Part shown: in pieces, positions 34,451 to 54,226 of the stretch
Layout of the letters: the number at the start of each line of letters is the position of its first letter
Position numbering within the stretch: position 1 is the stretch's first letter
NCBI GenBank assembly: GCA_022410635.1
Contig: JAJVDF010000247.1
Coordinates: 593,216 to 657,215, forward strand
Direction of reading: 5' to 3'
Length of the DNA: 64,000 nt
From: Tretioscincus oriximinensis
Taxonomy: Eukaryota; Chordata; Lepidosauria; Squamata; Gymnophthalmidae
The notes under the pieces: generated by a model
What the model was told of the DNA's origin: nothing
What the model saw: only the letters and a program-made list of their open reading frames with translations
Databases searched by the model: none
Position numbers and translations under genes: made by a program

Positions 34451-37400
34451 GCGGATTTTAAACGCAGGGAGAGGCTGGTTGTTTTGGTCTCTTGGAGTGA
34501 TGAAGGGAAATGCAATAGTAAAATGGGCTTGAAAATGATCAGCTTCCAAAGAGGTGTAATCCTGTGTACTATACACACCAGCACACGTATTCTGGTTTTG
34601 TGTGTGTGTGTGAAGTTAATTACAGTAATCACTCACGGAGATTGGTTTGTAGGATGCAATTTTGTTTATGTGCTGTTGTCAAATCTCACTGCTGCTCCGC
34701 AGGCCTTCTTTCCTTAAAGCAATCCCTGCCTGAAGACTTGTCCTCTTCTGCACATTCCCATCCAAGATTGGAATTAGTGGGTTTGGACCAGTCAGGCTTG
34801 CTGGTTTGGGCCATGGAAATGCATGCTCTGACTGGAATAGCCCCGTCTCTTCACTGGTGCTGGACCAGCTGCTTATTGTCTCCAGCAGCCTCACTAAGCT
34901 GGCAGTAGCCGCAGCCCAAATGTGAAAAAATTGAAACAGAGCTGCTGTTCTGCCGGGGCCTGCTGGGAAGTATCGTCCAAGCAACAGGCAGCTAGCCTGC
35001 GTGGGGCCTAGTGGTGGGAGGTGTCCAAGAATCTTGGACATTGGTGTAAGGAAAGCCCTGCATGAGAAACGCTTGTGCATCATATGGGAAGATTTTTACT
35101 GGGATTTTCCGGTTACCAGTGTGACAGGGATGGAAGTGACTTCACAAATGTCACTTCTGGTCTCTGCTTCTGGGAATGGCGCCTGGCTGTGGTGTTACTT
35201 CCGGTCCTGCCCCCAAAGTGACTTTTAAAAAATTCTTGGTTTGCACATAAGTAAAATCTCATACATTTTTGGGCTTTGGGTCGAGATTTCTGTCTGGAAA
35301 TCTCAGATGGTGGGGGGGCTGCCCTGCAGACTACTGTCTACAGCTTCTAGCCTACACAGCAGCTAGCTCTATGAGGGAGGAAGTCTATTTAGCCAATCTG
35401 TGCCCAGCCTTGCCCACAGGAAACATTTTTCTGCTTACAGGAAGTTGGCTGTCTATAGAATTTATATCTTCTGCATACCTACATTTTCTGGACCGAAGTC
35501 CAATTAGTTGGATCTATCAATATTCAAAACGGATAGAACATTGTTGGGGGGGAGGGCAGAACTTTGCATTTACATGCAGACTGAAAAGGCCCTCAGAAAA
35601 AGACTTGATAAGTCCTTGTTCTTTAGGTAGGCAGTTTAGAATCTGATTTCTTTTGCTTTTATGGTTGATTCTCACTGTGGATATTAGTTAACAAACAAAC
35701 ATAGTACAGGCCAGCAAACTCTCTGCTCCCCTAGCAGCCTGTCTAATGAACTGTATGGATAGTCTTGGTCTCTTGTTTACAATCCCAGTAGAGTTATCTG
35801 TGGGCAATCTGGGCACTTCTGCTAAAAAATAGTTTACCTGTTGCTGTGAATGGTTAGTCAGGACAACTGTATCACAACAGTTTCCCTGCAGGTTGAGCCA
35901 ATGCAGGTTGAGCCCGGTGTGTTGTCCAACATCAATCAGTGTGTTTCGTCTTCATCTCCTGAGTTTATCAAAGGTAGGAAAAATTGTTTTATTCTTATTG
36001 ATGGCAAGGAATTTCATGTAATGATGTGGTTGGGAGTGGGCTCCTAATGTCTAGCAATTTCCGGATTGGATTATTTTAATGCTGCTCTATCTGGCTTTAA
36101 AAGAAGTTCAAAAACTGCAGCTGGTGCAGAATGCAGCAGCTAGACTGCTGTTTGGAACAATTGGCTGAGCACACATCACACTGGTCTTGAAANATCTGCA
36201 CTGGCAGCCAATTTGCTNCCAAGCCCAAATCAAGGTGTTTATCTTAATTTATAAGACCCTAAATGACTTGGGCCCCAAATATCTAAAGGAAGATCTTCTC
36301 CTATAGCAAACGACCCATGCATTAGGATCTGCAGAGCAGGTCCTCCTGGGTATACCACCTCTCTCAACCGCAAAGGAAGTGGGAACCTCTTCACTGTGGT
36401 GCCCCCCAAATTATATAATAGTTTCCGCCCGGAGGTGCATTAATCATCATTTTATTCCGTCAGAAAATCTTTGACGACACACCTCTTTCACCTGATCTTT
36501 AGTTGAGAGAAAGGCTTCCCCAATTTCAGACACTGTTTTAAAATGTTAATTTTGTACTTTTGCTTCTATTGTTAATTGCCCTGATGGTTGATCACCACTT
36601 TCTAGTGGCTCTCATATGTTTATCTTATNCCTTGATGGCATAGTCTGGTCATCGTGTCTTTGTGGCTTTCCTGATAGTAATTTGTGTCCCGGTTGTTATT
36701 GTCAGTTCCTGCGGGTCATGGCTGTCCATTGGTTGCTGTGGCCTGGCTGTGTGGGATGCTTTATAATGGATGCAGAGCAAATGCCTTGATTTTGACTTTT
36801 TGCAGAAAGCGTCATTTCCACTCAGGCCTATCCTGTCACACAGCCTCAGCTGGCACAACAAAGCCAAAGTAACCAACGAAAAGCTCCTTACAGTCCCTAC
36901 GACTTCACCTCCGATGAACTGGATCCAGCCTATGAGTGGTTGAGGGAAGCACCTTCAGCAAGGGAACGTAAGACGTGACAGGGGTGGTATTTTTTTTGTA
37001 AGGAACTTCAGGCTCAAGAGTTTGAAAACAAGATGTTATGAAGCCTGAACAAACTAGGAATGACAAAAGGAAATGTTGGCCAGCAGCTTGAGTGGTTTCA
37101 AAAAGGGTTTTAATTAATGGAGGTGGGCCATCAAAAGCTATTAATTTTGATGGTGCTAGGAGATGCATTGNACCCTAATGTCTGCCAGCAAGAGGGTGCT
37201 ACTTGCCATTATCAGAAAGGGGGTACATAGAAAAGACTTCTCAGCGATAGCTCCCCAAGCTGCTGAACAGTCTTTTTTTTTTAGGTGTATCAGGCACGCA
37301 TTGTACGAATTCAGAGAACTAATGCAGCTGCATTTCTCTACCGAGCCCTTTGGCTTAAGGAACAGCATACCTTCTCAGTGCAACCACTGTCACTTTCTAT

Positions 37401-40400
37401 TTTATCTGCTTTTGTAACAATTTTATTGTGATCCACCCTGAAACCTTTGGTATAGAGAAGGATGGAAACAATTAAAATGCCAGTGTCTGAGTTTCTCTGT
37501 GCAGCTGATTGGGAGATGTGAGACTGCTGGACTAGAGGAACCATGGGTTTAATCCAATCAGGCACTTCTAATATTCTAACATTAGCCNAGAGTCAGAATT
37601 TATTGTTGCTGGATGCTGCTGAGTCTGTACTGATTCTTGATCTTTATCTGTATTGACTTATTTTGCCAAACCATTTTCTTCCTCTCTGTGGCCATTTTCT
37701 AACTCTGGTACTCTGGCCTACAGCAGTAGGAGGTGGTCTGCCTCTGAAGGTGAGCAACTGGGAGATTGCAAGCAGAACAAGCTGCATCCTTATGTTCTGC
37801 TGGTTGCCTTTTTTGCAACTGGGTGGCAACTGTGAGAATATACTATGGGACTAGTTTTTTTTTATTAGCACATTTTTTTCAAAATATAAATGGTTTGTGT
37901 TGGCAAGGATGTCAGCAAAGAAGATTATATTACCCTATGGTTTGGGAATGTGAAATGGTACGAGAATATTGGGAAAAGAAGAATTAAATAATATGTTAAG
38001 TATACAAATTATTGTTACACATAGATTGCATGCAGACCTAAATATCCTCCAATCAGTAGAACAAAAAGCAAATAATAAATTTATAGCATGTGCAAAAATA
38101 GTTCAAGTAGGAGGATGGAAAGATAAGACTAAATGCTTGATTAGTAAGTGGTATAATTATATTATAAATATGCTAGCAATATATCTAATAAATAGTGTAA
38201 ACCAAAATGGTGGATAGTAAAAATATATTTAGAAAACAAACTTAGGAGTGAAAATGAAAAATTGAAAGTTAGATTAATTGTTTCAAAGTAATATTTTCAC
38301 AGTTATGTATAAGGTAATAAGTTATCCCTGGGGAGGAGGGAGGAAAAGGGAGAGAAAGAGAAAAATTTAAAAACTGTCAAGATTATATATTGAAAAATTA
38401 AAGACAAGACAATTTTTCTTGCCATCCCCGCCCCAGCAAAATAAAAAATGAAAAAATAGACTTGTTAGGGTTACCAGAAAAAAATCCAGGATAAAAATTT
38501 ACACTTTTAATGGGAGAAAAAGTTACTTTCTCTCCAGCTACTGGATGGGCAGAAGAGTAACGACAGTTAAGGGAAAGTATTTTTTCACCCAGAGGGTCAT
38601 TGTTCTGCAGAATTAATTTTTTTNTTTGTGGTAGCTAGCAGCCTGGATAGCTTTAAATCGGGATTAGACAGGTTAATGGAAGCAAAGGATATAAATAGCT
38701 ACTATGGCAGATCTCTTGATCCTGCCTCTAGGATGAGACAACAGGCAGGATTCCTGAAGTACCGTTTGGAGAAAGTTAAGAACAGGTGGAGATTTTTACT
38801 ACTACTGCTTCAGCCTGCCAGGTGCAATTGATGGACCACTTTGTGAGATAGAATTCTAGACTAGATGAACTCTGGTCCAATTCAGCAGGACTCCTCTTCC
38901 ATTCTTATGTTGCATCTGATGAAAAATCCTCTACCCATTAAAAGTGTAAAATTATATTCTGGATTTTATCTCATAAACCTACCATTGGTCCATTCTTATA
39001 ATCTAGGAGCATAAAATAATAATTGAAGGGGAAGCTGAGGTTTTTTCAGCACATGTATAGGGGGAATCTTTTTCATCAACAAGGAAGGTGAAGATATTGT
39101 TGCAGTATCATGTGCCCCAGTTATAGATAACCTTATCTGGTACGTGCCTTTCCAGACAAGACCTGTTGAGTGAACTTCAGAACTTTTGTGTTGAAACATG
39201 AAACTTGTGAAGCTAGCTGCCCAGAGTGACCAAAAAAGTGTTTTAGTATTCCCATGCTGTGTAACAAACCTGATTCCCAGGCTTCAGGATTGGGCCAGGT
39301 TATTTTAGGGATTTTGTATGTTCTCACAGCCTCAAATTCACCCAGAGGAACATCTTATAAAATGTGTCTGACTGCATCCCAGGTATATCGTAAACAGTTT
39401 TAAAGCAAAGCTAATCTTGAAAGGTTTATTGGATCTTTCAGATGATGTGGATGTTATCACTCTACTGCGAAGCACTCTGCACCCGTTCCATTTAGGTTTG
39501 CGCTTAAATAAGCTAGAGGCAATGCTGTGGAAGGAACACAAGGTTAAGCTGAGGAAGCTGAGCATGGAGCGAGGGTACCAAAACTGCCTTAGGTTTTTGG
39601 AGACCATACCTGGAATTAGAGTCAAACGTTCTGGAAAGGGAACTTTTCGATACCTTGTGCAGCTAGATCCAGGTTAGTATTTCTTCCATTCCTAGCTTTG
39701 TTTCTTCTAATGTAGATGTGTTCAAATTGTAGCTTTTGGCACCTCTTACAGGTTCCAGGGATGCAGATTTTAGCATGTTAGGTACAAAAGGTTCTGGTTA
39801 AAAAGCCCTTTTCCCCCATCCTTCAGAAGTGTCAATACATATCGGAGCTTAAATGATGGAACCTTTTAAGCAAAAAAGAATAAGTGAAAAAGGAATAAGA
39901 CAAATCTAGGATGTGATTTGACAAGACTCCTTCCAAACAAATTGGATTCTCTTTTGATCTTAGATGAATCTGCTGGTAGAAGTCAAGCCCTTTCTGCACT
40001 GACCTTTAGTTCAGATGCTATGCTGGAATGGAGGCTGTGCCTTGGCATGTTAGTACAAACTATGTAGGCTCTGCAAATGATTGTGGATTTGATGGATTTC
40101 CGGGATGACTTATCTTGTACGGTTTATAAGGCAATTTAGGTCCTTTTCGACTATGTCTGTATCTCCACAGGCTGTTCAAACTATGTTGGAGGAACGCTGA
40201 ATTCTGCAGGTTTCCAGAACAACCCACTTGTGGAAAGGGCTCAACAATGGTTGTAGAGTATTCAGTACTCGTTCAAGGGGATTCAGTATCTCTTTGAGAT
40301 GGTAGTGCTCACTCACTTTTCGAGTCTGCCTGAGATCACACAATCCGAAAAAGGATTGCTAGACCTGTGGAGACAGACCTCACAACTCCAGTAGCCATTT

Positions 40401-40553
40401 GGTTGCTTAAAGATCAGGAATGAAAGCATTTTTTTCAAATTCTAGTTTGTACGATATTCCATTTGTACGATAAAGAGAAATCTAATAGCTCTTTTTCTCT
40501 TTCCTCATGCATACATCTTCCTTTTTGCAGCAGGTAGCAAGGCATTTCACTAA
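33871..40553 (+). CDS. Unrecognised gene with a C-terminal LOTUS/OST-HTH-like domain
   Basis: I cannot name this gene. Five exons join in phase apart from one shift: 33871-34078, 35881-35973, 36806-36967, 39330-39672 and 40534-40553, about 274 aa. The ATG has a good context (AGAGCATGG) and is the first in frame. The N-terminal half looks disordered: MEKPCLEVMIVSRG, a basic PVPKRLR likely to be nuclear, an acidic/Ala patch, a Gln-rich segment and a conserved-looking SPYDFTSDELDPAYEWLR. The last about 90 residues read LGLRLNKLEAMLWKEH, RGYQNCLRFLETIPGIRVKR, GTFRYLVQL, following the LOTUS/OST-HTH pattern of the MARF1, TDRD5 and TDRD7 RNA- or Vasa-binding winged helices. One extra base near 39398-39401 breaks the frame. 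The final exon is uncertain: an alternative acceptor at 40169-40170 gives a different 28-residue end. A polyadenylation signal is at 40844-40849. An RNA role is inference. Confidence 0.65.
36040..36600 (+). mobile_element. Decayed L2 LINE 3' end
   Basis: CTGCAGCTGGTGCAGAATGC and CTTGGGCCCCAAATATCTAA match the L2 copy at 31190-31858 with many changes. In intron 2 of the LOTUS-like gene. Confidence 0.75.
37170..37480 (+). repeat. Decayed L2-related fragment
   Basis: GATCCACCCTGAAACCTTTG and the preceding CCCCAAGCTGCTGAACAG follow L2/SINE 3' ends. Divergent. Confidence 0.45.
37860..38420 (+). mobile_element. Decayed L1-like LINE, ORF2 C-terminus
   Basis: Reads NGLCWQGCQQRRLYYP then VWECEMVREYWEK, resembling the CxxC...HxxxxC end of L1 ORF2. 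AT-rich tail. Confidence 0.5.
38555..38930 (+). mobile_element. Decayed CR1 3' end
   Basis: Frame NSLDSFKSGLDRLMEAKD-like (38628-38831) follows the CR1 end, then GCATCTGATG. In intron 3 of the LOTUS-like gene. Confidence 0.7.
39330..39672 (+). CDS. LOTUS-like domain exon with apparent one-base frameshift
   Basis: The acceptor TTCTCACAG (ending 39329) and the incoming phase give PSNSPRGTSYKMCLTASQ, after which the frame stops at TAA 39401. The frame carrying the winged-helix pattern is closed upstream by TGA 39369-39371, so the shift must fall between 39372 and 39400. The TTTT run at 39398-39401 is the obvious place. The donor CCAG/GTTAGT is at 39672/39673. An assembly error is the simplest cause. 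Confidence 0.6.
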
Positions 40554-40843
40554 GCTTGACCTGTCAGACCTGGTGAGGAAGCGACTACAGCTCTGAAGAA
40601 TCCCCGGAGAACCGGCTGAAAGGACATTGCTGTGTACTGTGGAAGAAATCGTTTCTAGCTGCTGAAAGACTTGAATTCTTCCACAACAAATTTCTGATAA
40701 AGTGTTAATTCATCCTCTAGAGGGTGCAACTTCCATACTTTTGCATCCAGTGCTCCTTGCCAGAATATTCATTTAGTACAACATTATAGGATTTCTNTGC
40801 CTGATGTTAAGAGTTAATGGATGACAGTATGAAAAAACCCAGC

Positions 40844-40849
40844 AATAAA
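40844..40849 (+). terminator. Polyadenylation signal of the LOTUS-like gene
   Basis: AATAAA about 290 bases after the predicted stop at 40551-40553, with no earlier canonical hexamer seen in that stretch. Confidence 0.45.
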
Positions 40850-43631
40850 ATAGATTGTTAGAGTGACGGAGGAGAATAGTATAATGGATAAGAGGCAAAA
40901 GAAAGAAAGATGATTGTTGAATTTTCTTTGTGCATTTTCGAAGCATTACTCGCTGCCCTTCTTTTAGGTATTTTGGGTACCTTTCCGTAGATCTGTGATC
41001 CCAAAATGGGAAGGACAGGACTCTCCTCCTCACCAATGGTTGCTAACAATGGCTGGGAGACTGTTCAGTTCTTGCCTCAGTTATATCAATAATCTTCAGT
41101 GAACATGCAATGCATCTTCCGTGGAAGTAGGGCAATTTTAACCATGCAGTTTCATGATTTAAACGCAATTTAATGATTAAAATTCCCCTATTTCCACAGA
41201 TTTTTTTTCTTTTAGGAGGAGGCTTTTTAAGAGAATGAGTCTATAGCTGGGATCCTGGATGTCATATTCTAGCAACCTTCTGTTTTTTTAACAGAATTGC
41301 CACCAAAGCCATAACGTGAATCTAAGGGCCACTTTGAAGCCTTGCTCACGCCAAAGGCACTATATTTGAAGGTTCCTCTTACATTGGCTAAATTATGATT
41401 TCTTGCCATTGGCTGGCTTAACTTAATTTGTTGATAGTCGAACGTTCCTAGTTTGCCATCCATTTTGCCCCAACAAACAGCAAAGTAAGAGCTGAGCATG
41501 TCCCTTGTTTTGAGAATAGGAATTGGTCAAATTGTGGTTTGTAGAACTTGAACTATCCAAAGTGTGTATTGGGATTGGAAGAATCTACCANCTTCCAAGT
41601 CTGTTTCTTCAAGTAGAAATTGGGGAGTGGAAGTAAGTTTGTGAGATAAAATTGAAAAGCACCATTCATAGGGTTCCCCCTTCTCTAAGCCCAGTGTCCC
41701 AGATGGATGAGTGATTCAATGATGGTACAGTTTGGATCCATAAGATTCTGTGAGAGATAATACTGAGAAGGATGAAGGATCCTTTTACATTTTACTTTAC
41801 AGATTTACACACCTTTTCCTTCTTGTAGAGACACAAACTTGCTATGATGGGGAGAGAAGGAATTCTGACACGCATAGCCTTTGGGCAGTTTGACACATCT
41901 CTGAAAGCTGCACAATGGGGAGTATTTCACAAGCAGTAGCCTTTCTCAGACAATCAAAATAGCACTTGACTGGTATTGTCCCTTTCATCCAACTATCCAG
42001 AACCCTTTTCACATTGCAATCCTTGTAATCTCTGATCTTTGGCAATGCTGGCAGAGGCTCATGGNAGCTGGAAACATCTGGAGGGCACCAGGTTGAAAAC
42101 AGCTTCCCTAGAGAAACAAGCATACTTTTGAGCCTGGCTCCTAGCAACCGTAATTCAACTCTATTTTGAAAATTGCTCTCTGATACAGAAAAAAATATTT
42201 ATTTGTTTTTGCCTAGGATTCTTGAACTGTCTTCCCAGCTGCTTAAAATATTGAAACTTGCTAATAGTCATTGATAAATTCATCTGTACTTTTATGTTCT
42301 TTGGGGTTTTTTTGTAGCCTAAATTAAAACATATTTGTATCTCTTTATTATTCCTTCTTCTAATTTCCGTTTCCTTGGTTTTATATCATGGAAGAGGTAA
42401 TGTTTTTTGTTTAATTTTACACAGAGTATTTTTCAAGTTCTTTTCATATGTGCTCTGTGCCCATATTTTTGAGTGCATTTAAACCTTGCAAAAATAACAT
42501 TTTTTAAAAATTCTTCCTTTTAGAAACCACTGGGGCTCAGTGTAATTATTCTGACCTCTTAAATGTCAGAGTATCTTCAGCAAGTTGCCTGGATCCAATG
42601 TGTGATATACTATATTTTGATCATGCTGGGAGATTTTTGCAATTTGACCTATTAAAAAAAAGCATGGGAGAGATGAATTTTTTTTAAAAATGCAAAATTT
42701 CACAACAGTATTTTTTGCAGTATATCTCCCTCCTACGCACACAAATACTGATTTGAAAGCTGAGGAACTTAATTTATCATTTTTATTTGCCAGTCAAATG
42801 CTTTTATTTAATCTCGGTATGTCTGCATGGAGTTCATAGCCTTTGAACTGCTCATCAGATTTATAGACTTTCTCCTCTTGTCTATTTCATCCTTTGGAAA
42901 TGAAATTATCCATTTCTCATTTACAGTCACACCAGAATAATTTTGTTCAGTTTTACTTGTTCGGTTTTAAACTGATTTTCATTAAAACGTGTTTGTCATA
43001 TTAAAACAGAAACACCTTGGTACTCTTTCAAGACATTTTACAGTGCACCTCGGGAACATAGCTGGTTGAAGCATTTCCACTTCCAGAATTTGTCATTGGT
43101 CTCGTGACAGTCCAAGGCTGAATTCACATGGCACTTGTATAATCTGGAATTTCCTGATATCTGGTTTATTTAATATGTCTTGGTTGTGCCTTTATAATAT
43201 ATTCCATAATTTGTTATTCTGTTAGCTCCTGACACACGAGATTTTCTGATTGTGTGACATCTTTGCTGATCGGCCATTTTGTTGGTTGGCTATGAAGAGG
43301 ACATCCAGTAGTCCCTCCTTCCACAAAAATTATATTGGATAGTTTGCTGTCAACAGCAGATTCCTTTGCCCGTGACCCCTCTGAGTTTCTCAACAGAACC
43401 TTTTCGCCATAATCCTAAATGGTCCAACATTTTTCTCAGGAAGCCAATTCAGTAATTGGCTTTAAAATTCACAATGTGCTGGTTTATATAACAAGCTGGT
43501 GGGGCAAATGCAACAGAAACTCAATCTTCAAACGAATTAATCCTGACTATGCAATCCAATAAAATATTTTTCCAGTCTTTTCCAGGTTGCCCTACTGACA
43601 CGTCTTCTGGTGCTGGATTTTCTGAGGGAAT
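40850..43631. other. Interval between the LOTUS-like gene and FAM83E
   Basis: Convergent tails of the two genes. AT-rich; I see no further gene and no well-preserved repeat. Confidence 0.4.
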
Positions 43632-51965
<8,334 letters not shown>

Positions 51966-52630
51966 TCNTAGATTATCCATGGATTCTGTCCACATTTTAT
52001 TTTTTTTGAAATTCTGGCAAAAATTATCTCCCACTAGTCTAAAACCACAAATTTAATCCTAAAAAGGTAAGTGCCNGCATTAAATTTCCAGAGGTTAATG
52101 NCCTTCTCATAANAGCCAAATCTTTTTAAGTATCAATGGTGAAGCCTACATTGCCCAATGAAGCAAGCAACCATGGAACATTTTGGACTCCTAATTCCCA
52201 TCAGCCCAACCAGCGTGTCAAACATTCAAATTGGTTGGAGAGAAATAAAACACATTTGGAGAAACCTGCTTTAAGCCCTCCATCTCCATTGTCCCAGCTC
52301 AGTCTGGAAGTCTGGGACAATGGAGCCCAGNGAAACCAAGGGTTTTAATGACTATCAATAAAAATGGAGAACAAAACTGCCTCTNAATAGCTTATGTCTG
52401 TACATCCATATGATGTTATATTTCTTTGGAGGATGGTATGTAGAATGTTTGACCAGGAACTGGGAAGCCAAAGTTCAGATCCATGTTCAGGGTAGATGGG
52501 TGGTTTTTTCCCTTGTGTCAGTTAATCCATGTCAGTCTCATTCACCTCAGTTATTTTGAGGATAAAGATTAAGGGGACATGAATAATTACTGCATTGTGG
52601 TTTGGGGAAGAAAAGCATAAGGTAAATACA

Positions 52631-52893
52631 GGGATTCTCAACTACAGCCCACGGGCCACATGNGGCCCGCCAAGGACATTTATCCGGCCTACAAGATGTT
52701 GTCGCCGCAGTCNGTNCTGANTAGCAGCCGACTAGTACTGGGCTCACAGTAACACACCCCTTGCCTTTTCAATAGCACATGCGCACAATGCGCATTTCAT
52801 GACACTAGGCAGCCCCAAAACTAGGAATTTGCTCATCGCTTTTTNAAAACTATNGTCCGGCCATCCAACGGTCTGAGGAACAGTGAACTGGCC
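52631..52893. mobile_element. hAT-Charlie-like non-autonomous element
   Basis: GGGATTCTCAACTACAGCCC, GGCCCGCCAAGGACATTTA, and at the other end GGTCTGAGGAACAGTGAACT are phrases of Charlie-type hAT repeats. Borders approximate. Confidence 0.5.
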
Positions 52894-52904
52894 CCCATAT
52901 ATAT

Positions 52905-52990
52905 AAGTAACAGGTTTATTCCACTAGTATATATATGTGTGTGTGTAGATATATATATTTATATATACTAGTGGAATAAACCTGTTACTT
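52905..52990. repeat. Perfect 31-bp inverted repeat (hairpin)
   Basis: Arm 52905-52935 is the exact reverse complement of 52960-52990, with a 24-base AT/GT loop. A family A SINE starts ten bases later. It could extrude as a cruciform, or be a fold-back assembly error. Confidence 0.85.
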
Positions 52991-52999
52991 GAGTTTAAT

Positions 53000-53251
53000 G
53001 CCAGTTTGGTGTAGTGGTTAGAGTGTGGGACTCTTATCTGGTAGTCTCTCAGTTCGATTCCCCACTTGTCCATGAAAGCCAGCTGGGTGACCTTGGGCCA
53101 GTCACNGTTCTTTAGAACTCTCTCAGCCCCACCTACTCCACAGNGTGTCTGTTGTGGAGAAAGCAACAAAAGCTATGTGCACCACCCTTTGGGTGGCTGC
53201 CCTGAGACCTTTGGGTATAGGGCGGGATATAAGTATAAATAAATAAATAAT
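53000..53251 (+). repeat. L2-tailed tRNA SINE (family A), best plus-strand copy
   Basis: Head TTTGGTGTAGTGGTTAGAG (A box) and AGTTCGATTCCCC (B box), core GCTGGGTGACCTTGGGCC, tail CTTTGGGTATAGGGCGGGAT and TAAATAAATAAATAA. Confidence 0.85.
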
Positions 53252-54072
53252 GCAATAGTGTGTCTAGCTAACTCTTCATTCCCCTTTCATGTTCCTCCTC
53301 TTTCTATTTTGTTCCTTCCCTATTCTTGCTGCTGTGCTGCTAGACCAGATTCCATGGCAATNGCTGCTGGTCTGGCCCAGGCTTTAGAATGTTGGTAATA
53401 TTCTAGGCCCTGGGNTTCATCCAAATATTGTCCAATCACAGAGCCAACAGAAATTATTGTGATTCCTGGAAATATGCTAAAAATACTTCCATACAGGAAC
53501 TTTAAAAAAATTGTCACCTAACTGGGTTTGTAGAGGTGCCCATGCAGTCAACCAGGAATCAGTCACAATTTGATGGTGCTCCAGAACAAGCTATCTAATA
53601 TTTGTAATCCAGAAATGTTGGTGTGCATATTTTCAGTCTGGAAGAAGCCATCAATCTCTGCTTGCTTCTGTGTCCCATAAGGTCAAATATGTAAAAGTTG
53701 TTATTGGAAGAGGTATATTATTAAAATTATATATATAATGCCCAGTTTTCTTCCTTTAGGGCCCTGCATACTGTTCAAGGGGAAAAGGCTAACATCGCTA
53801 TCACAGCCTGAGAAAGGGAGCAGAAAATATGGGGGCATTCAGGAATTTATTGGATGATCTCAGGATGCAGAGTAGCAAAATACAGATAGTTCCAGACTTT
53901 AGGAACTCATTCATTCCAAATCGTTCTCATGAGTCAAAAACTTGCAAAGTAGAAGGTGTTTTCCCTTGTGACCCTGCCAGACTTTCATGGTTAACTTTCT
54001 TCTACTTCATGTTGAAAAAACAGATTAAGCTCATTCTTCAGAACTGGANAAGGTTTAAAAGTAGGCCAGATA

Positions 54073-54226
54073 AGCTGAACAGATGACCCCTTTTGGGGTG
54101 TGTTGAAAACCCATTTTTGGGATGCCTCCCAGTTTTTTCTGAGGAAAAAAGTGGAAGACACCCAAAAAATGGGTTTTCAAACCCAACCCAACCCCCTCAA
54201 AAGGGTTAATTTGGTCCGCCTAAGCT
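54073..54226. mobile_element. Near-palindromic copy of the CTGACCAGAT family
   Basis: GCTGAACAGATGACCCCTTT on the left mirrors AAAGGGTTAATTTGGTCCGC on the right; the inner GAAAACCCATTTTTGGG faces AAAAATGGGTTTTC. About 154 bp, hairpin-forming. Confidence 0.5.

Noticed and set aside
33593..34576. Long open frames on the minus strand (168 and 152 codons)
   Set aside because: They lie antisense to the first LOTUS-like exon in CpG-rich DNA, are proline/arginine-rich with no domain signal, and begin at no clear exon boundary.
40171..40255. Alternative last exon of the LOTUS-like gene (CSNYVGGTLNSAGF)
   Set aside because: It is in phase and follows a fair acceptor, but 40521-40533 has a better pyrimidine tract close to the polyadenylation signal. 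Not excluded.
52998..53090. tRNA gene suggested by A and B boxes
   Set aside because: It is the head of a SINE with a MIR-like core and L2 tail; no complete cloverleaf was seen. The same holds for 5580-5857 and 61464-61760.
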